From Paludibacteraceae bacterium (GTDB lineage Bacteria > Bacteroidota > Bacteroidia > Bacteroidales > Paludibacteraceae), in the NCBI GenBank assembly GCA_023227695.1, contig JALNVE010000185.1, positions 1 to 6,517 on the forward strand: a stretch of DNA of 6,517 bases, written 5' to 3'. The notes under the pieces are model-generated. The model was not told where the DNA came from. It did not search any database and worked only from the letters and a program-made list of their open reading frames with translations. This document shows, one piece after another, positions 5,101-6,517 of the stretch. The position numbers were made by a program, and so were the translations under genes. Numbering within the stretch: the first letter of the stretch is position 1; the number at the start of each line of letters is the position of its first letter.

Positions 5101-6517
5101 GCGAGAAGCAAACGATGTGACTATTGTTGATACAATTCCATACGAGTTGGAGTGGGTAGGTTGGAAAGATAGTACTGCGTTAAAGGATGATGCTGGTGAA
5201 AAGATTAAGGCTAGTTATATTCCAGCTGCAAATCCAAAGACTGATGGCTATACTGGAATTGTTAAATGGACTACACCAGTAATGCTTGTTGGTGAAAAGG
5301 ATAAATTAGTATATGTATGTAAGGCCAGAGATTTGGGGTGTCCTGATGTAGATGATACTTATTACAAGAATGTAGCATGGATATCTTCTAAAACAGACTC
5401 TCCCGATTCTTCACAAGTAGATTTGATGACTACTTGTGCTGAGTTGCCTCCTGTTATTGATCCTCAGTCTTCTTTGTTTAAAAGTGCAAATAAGAAAAAA
5501 GCAATGACAGGTGAAAGCATATCATACTCTGTAAAGTTTGTTAATACAGTAGGTACTAATGTCAAGGCTGATTGTAAGAAACCTAGCGATTGGGTTGCTT
5601 TGAATGGCGCATCAGTTCCTTCTGTCGGAACAAATGGCCTTACATTAAATACAAATGGAAGTTCAACTTACTTCTTTGCTCCAACTTATTCTTATGGTAC
5701 GGATGGTGATATGTATGTGACTTTCTCAAATGCAAATAACACGAAAGATCTTTTCTTAGTGATGAGATATGTTAGTGGAACTCCTGGTCAGCCCAATTTT
5801 AAGGGTGTATGTATAAGGATGAAAGTCAATCTTGATGGAGCAAACAATTTTGGATATGATCTTTATAATGATGGCACTCTTGTGGCTGCTGAGGGTACTT
5901 CTTGGCAAGATGTTATGCAGTTTATGGGTTCAAGTACAAATCCAACATTTAAGTTTACATTGAAAGGTGACAAACTTTATATGTATTGTAATGACCAAGA
6001 TGATGAATGGATAAATGTGATGAAAGATTGGAGTGGTCTAACAACTTCAGGTCCCGGATATTTTGGAGCATATACTAATTCAAATGGAAATGGTCAAGCT
6101 GAACTCTCTGGGTTTGAAACAGAATTGGATTATGCCTTTAATGTTACTCTTTTTGATCAACTCCCAAAAGAACTTGGTAATATAACTAATATCTCCGATA
6201 ATGGTAATTGGGATCAGACAAAGAATGTAATCACATGGCCAACTATAGCTAAAACCACAGCGACTGCAATGGCACCAAATGATTCAGTCATTTACACATT
6301 TGATTCGGAGGTTCTTTCTTGTAATAATTACATCAATAACTACGGTTTAGCAACCGTATACGGATTAGATACTTTGAAAGTACTGAATACCGTAGAATGT
6401 GGTTCAGTCGATTGTTCACTAGACACCATCACCATATCCGTGTCCAAGGCTGTGATCTGTGAAGGCGACAGCGCGGTATTGAAGTCAGTCGTGACCCCTA
6501 AGGGCAAATACGACTAC
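2105..6517 (+). CDS. Large secreted multidomain GH8-family glycoside hydrolase with DUF11-like repeats, 3' end missing
   Basis: Probable extracellular polysaccharide-degrading enzyme. The frame is open for 1471 codons and leaves the window. Order: signal peptide (1-23 or 1-25), GH8 catalytic domain (about 30-586), DUF11-like repeat 1 (about 590-710), repeat 2 (about 724-1112, with a guest segment at about 750-1000), repeat 3 (about 1121-1430, with a guest at about 1157-1341), then the start of an Ig/PKD-like module containing ICEGD (1451-1455). GH8 enzymes are inverting hydrolases acting on cellulose, mixed-linkage glucan, chitosan or xylan; the substrate here is not resolved. Bacterial GH8 enzymes are commonly about 400-500 residues, so this is unusually large. 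The long beta-sandwich tail suggests surface display or type IX secretion, but the C-terminus that would show it lies outside. Start: ATG 2105 gives a clean signal peptide (MNYKYKLIGVIFAVCLSV); an in-frame ATG at 2069 adds 12 residues including a Glu and fits less well. No Shine-Dalgarno site, usual for this phylum. Confidence 0.88.
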   Translation, partial: MNYKYKLIGVIFAVCLSVSSLMGQALTYDPSVFVDININSGNPSFPYPQFMEYKGGGKSLAKYNAEGVTHADMEKAGREAYQIMSHRCRYFGGTHCGVKYIVFNSISNGGTTETSLTYPNVEGAYGTFCSEGDGYMLLAAALFADQKTYNGLYMWIHDNRFSGVKRFKDGKIFRENKQGFTTCPYLAGWGADETTTTEGKCHSAADGDVDIAMATLIAYKQWGEFMKQDGVVVNDANGDPISYLHEAQRCVGALVDTVPQWEYGANTLAGYLPGVIGIDGYTKDGVAQGEVTRWRFSNDAIARYGNINGPYNGGPVLMSAYGKMFADYDAPAYYDEFWKWFDSGTGGDGVGNGTTNWRAHQFKKAAASGNWITKTAYDQGYYASIGKFSIGDDGSNPTFGVSGLTGGEDFRFAWRHLLDYLWHGETEYDWDPKDHSVIEGQSHDGVKKMGLRYADLMKNPPGQGDQPGTPACSKLGASPDAGQPMWSGVVQNPQTYNLDGTVESFYHTNYTIGAGSPAAVISEDLEFLGDMYRSLELRWDGNNTAVGAEDEERYIGSTPKYFHGWYRTLGMLVCQGNMHSPSEMQPIANMKVYMSVDKTYAYVDDKIDYTVQYRNYGTLDAEGVKISTDIDPNYEVVKISNGGTFSGGKIVWNIGSVKGFKSDHLAETIDSVSFTVVAKDTVNPRICLISTISGTNFPDWVSNEYPNHATYTMERNCVDILANRTLTIDKTASRNKMNPGDVVAFTVNFENKSEGESSWLNGGRDDVRLSYGNYMMSNTANLFYQYYRFWNDATEAYINLGNYRVSYFMYDAASIGLYDNDNPTGWQFELDNGNDMAKYGWMPTGAETKFTYQKMPNGEDEHGKWNQRIMIQFPSSLMAATPYVYDHLNNAFQLHKGGYGPCFFRTRLGIKQAKAMYDKVNDDWSYSPALATSTLDGQTETYTLISPGWANFENPGYDITNYARNVCNPKSVPNYERVLIEEFDGYTWRRIQGTGPLPGREANDVTIVDTIPYELEWVGWKDSTALKDDAGEKIKASYIPAANPKTDGYTGIVKWTTPVMLVGEKDKLVYVCKARDLGCPDVDDTYYKNVAWISSKTDSPDSSQVDLMTTCAELPPVIDPQSSLFKSANKKKAMTGESISYSVKFVNTVGTNVKADCKKPSDWVALNGASVPSVGTNGLTLNTNGSSTYFFAPTYSYGTDGDMYVTFSNANNTKDLFLVMRYVSGTPGQPNFKGVCIRMKVNLDGANNFGYDLYNDGTLVAAEGTSWQDVMQFMGSSTNPTFKFTLKGDKLYMYCNDQDDEWINVMKDWSGLTTSGPGYFGAYTNSNGNGQAELSGFETELDYAFNVTLFDQLPKELGNITNISDNGNWDQTKNVITWPTIAKTTATAMAPNDSVIYTFDSEVLSCNNYINNYGLATVYGLDTLKVLNTVECGSVDCSLDTITISVSKAVICEGDSAVLKSVVTPKGKYDY
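2192..3862 (+). other. GH8 catalytic domain
   Basis: Residues about 30-586. CSEGDGYMLLAAALFADQ (129-146) corresponds to the family segment carrying the proton-donor Glu, here Glu131. HSAADGDVDIA (202-212) continuing to Trp222 matches the GH8 signature around the DGD core, with Ala205 in place of Ser/Thr and Thr215 in place of an aliphatic residue. FRFAWRHLLDYLW (410-422) and YFHGWYRTLGMLVCQGN (561-577) resemble the later helices of the (alpha/alpha)6 barrel; the latter is like the final YxGxLYMLGLLxxSGNF stretch of exo-oligoxylanase-type GH8 enzymes as recalled. The stretch from 423 to 555 is long and proline/glycine-rich, probably an insertion plus one helix. Assignment is by motif reading, not by profile search. 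Confidence 0.82.
3872..4240 (+). other. DUF11-like repeat 1, uninterrupted
   Basis: Residues about 590-710. The opening strand IDYTVQYRNYG runs straight into AEGVKISTDIDPNYEVV, then GGKIVWNIGSV and SVSFTVVAKD. This is the pattern of the DUF11 conserved repeat: Y-T-V-x-x-x-N-x-G, then V-x-x-x-D-x-L-P, then a W-x-x-G strand. Such domains act as spacers or stalks on bacterial surface proteins. Confidence 0.6.
4274..5437 (+). other. DUF11-like repeat 2 split by a guest segment of about 250 residues
   Basis: The first strand VAFTVNFENKSEG (residues about 737-749) and the matching second part NDVTIVDTIPYELEWVGW (1003-1020), GIVKWTTPV and KLVYVCKARD are separated by residues about 750-1000. The guest is rich in Tyr, Trp, Asn and Gly, with probable beta strands such as YRVSYFMYD and ERVLIEEFDGYTWRR. 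No family was recognised for it. A ligand-binding beta-sandwich is plausible, but this is inference. Confidence 0.5.
5465..6394 (+). other. DUF11-like repeat 3 split by a jelly-roll-like guest
   Basis: ESISYSVKFVNTVGT (about 1136-1151) is continued only after residue 1343 by AFNVTLFDQLPKELGN, KNVITWPTIA and SVIYTFDSEV. Between them, residues about 1157-1341 start with a DWVALNGASV-type strand and include YVTFSNANNTKDLFLVMRY, TFKFTLKGDKLYMY and GPGYFGAYTNSNGNGQAELS. That pattern recalls LamG/concanavalin-like sandwiches seen as accessory domains in carbohydrate-active enzymes. Carbohydrate binding is possible but unproven. Confidence 0.5.
6395..6517 (+). other. Start of an Ig/PKD-like module, cut by the window edge
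   Basis: From residue about 1431, CGSVDCSLDTITISVSK leads to AVICEGDSAVLKSVV and PKGKYDY. The C-E-G-D-S-A-x-L pattern followed by a Tyr-x-Tyr strand is common in Ig/PKD-like repeats of secreted Bacteroidota proteins, often near the C-terminus. Third-position GC here is 25 of 39 codons, well above the rest of the gene. Only the first strands are visible, so the family is tentative. Confidence 0.5.

Noticed and set aside
2180..5120. Several open frames of 60-123 codons on both strands within the GH8 gene
   Set aside because: All overlap the uninterrupted 1471-codon frame with clear GH8 and beta-sandwich motifs; none has a credible start context or motif.
3872..6517. Tandem DNA repeats encoding the beta-sandwich domains
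   Set aside because: The repeats are similar only as protein patterns; no obvious nucleotide-level repetition is visible, so no DNA repeat is annotated.

Overview
The window looks like chromosomal DNA of a Bacteroidota (Bacteroidales-like, for example Prevotella or Bacteroides relatives) bacterium. The reasons are low GC, A/T-rich start regions without Shine-Dalgarno sequences, TAnnTTTG-type -7 promoter elements, and two envelope protein families in the style of that phylum. No tRNA, rRNA, CRISPR array, transposase or integrase was seen.

Layout: two divergent genes, both running off the window, flank a 686-bp A/T-rich intergenic region. On the minus strand, 1-1418 encodes almost all of a FadL/OmpP1/TodX-type outer-membrane transport barrel with a signal peptide and an NPAG motif. 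On the plus strand, 2105-6517 is one uninterrupted reading frame of at least 1471 codons. It encodes a very large secreted protein: signal peptide, a glycoside hydrolase family 8 (GH8) catalytic domain (about residues 30-586), three DUF11-like beta-sandwich repeats, and the start of an Ig/PKD-like module at the window edge.

The most interesting point is the architecture of the large protein. DUF11-like repeats 2 and 3 each appear split at the same loop by an unrelated guest segment, of about 250 and about 185 residues, whereas repeat 1 is uninterrupted. The second guest looks like a LamG/concanavalin-type jelly roll. The last 40 or so codons show an abrupt rise in third-position GC (about 64% against 26% in a sample some 500 bp upstream), suggesting that the C-terminal Ig/PKD module has a different history from the rest of the gene. 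The GH8 domain keeps the acid-side Glu and the DGD motif but seems to lack the usual Asp at the AWR motif.

The two genes need not work together. The first is a general hydrophobic-solute channel; the second probably acts on a beta-linked polysaccharide outside the cell or on its surface. No SusC/SusD pair lies in the window, so a polysaccharide utilisation locus cannot be claimed. The intergenic region holds candidate promoters for both genes, a cluster of A/T tracts and two inverted repeats.
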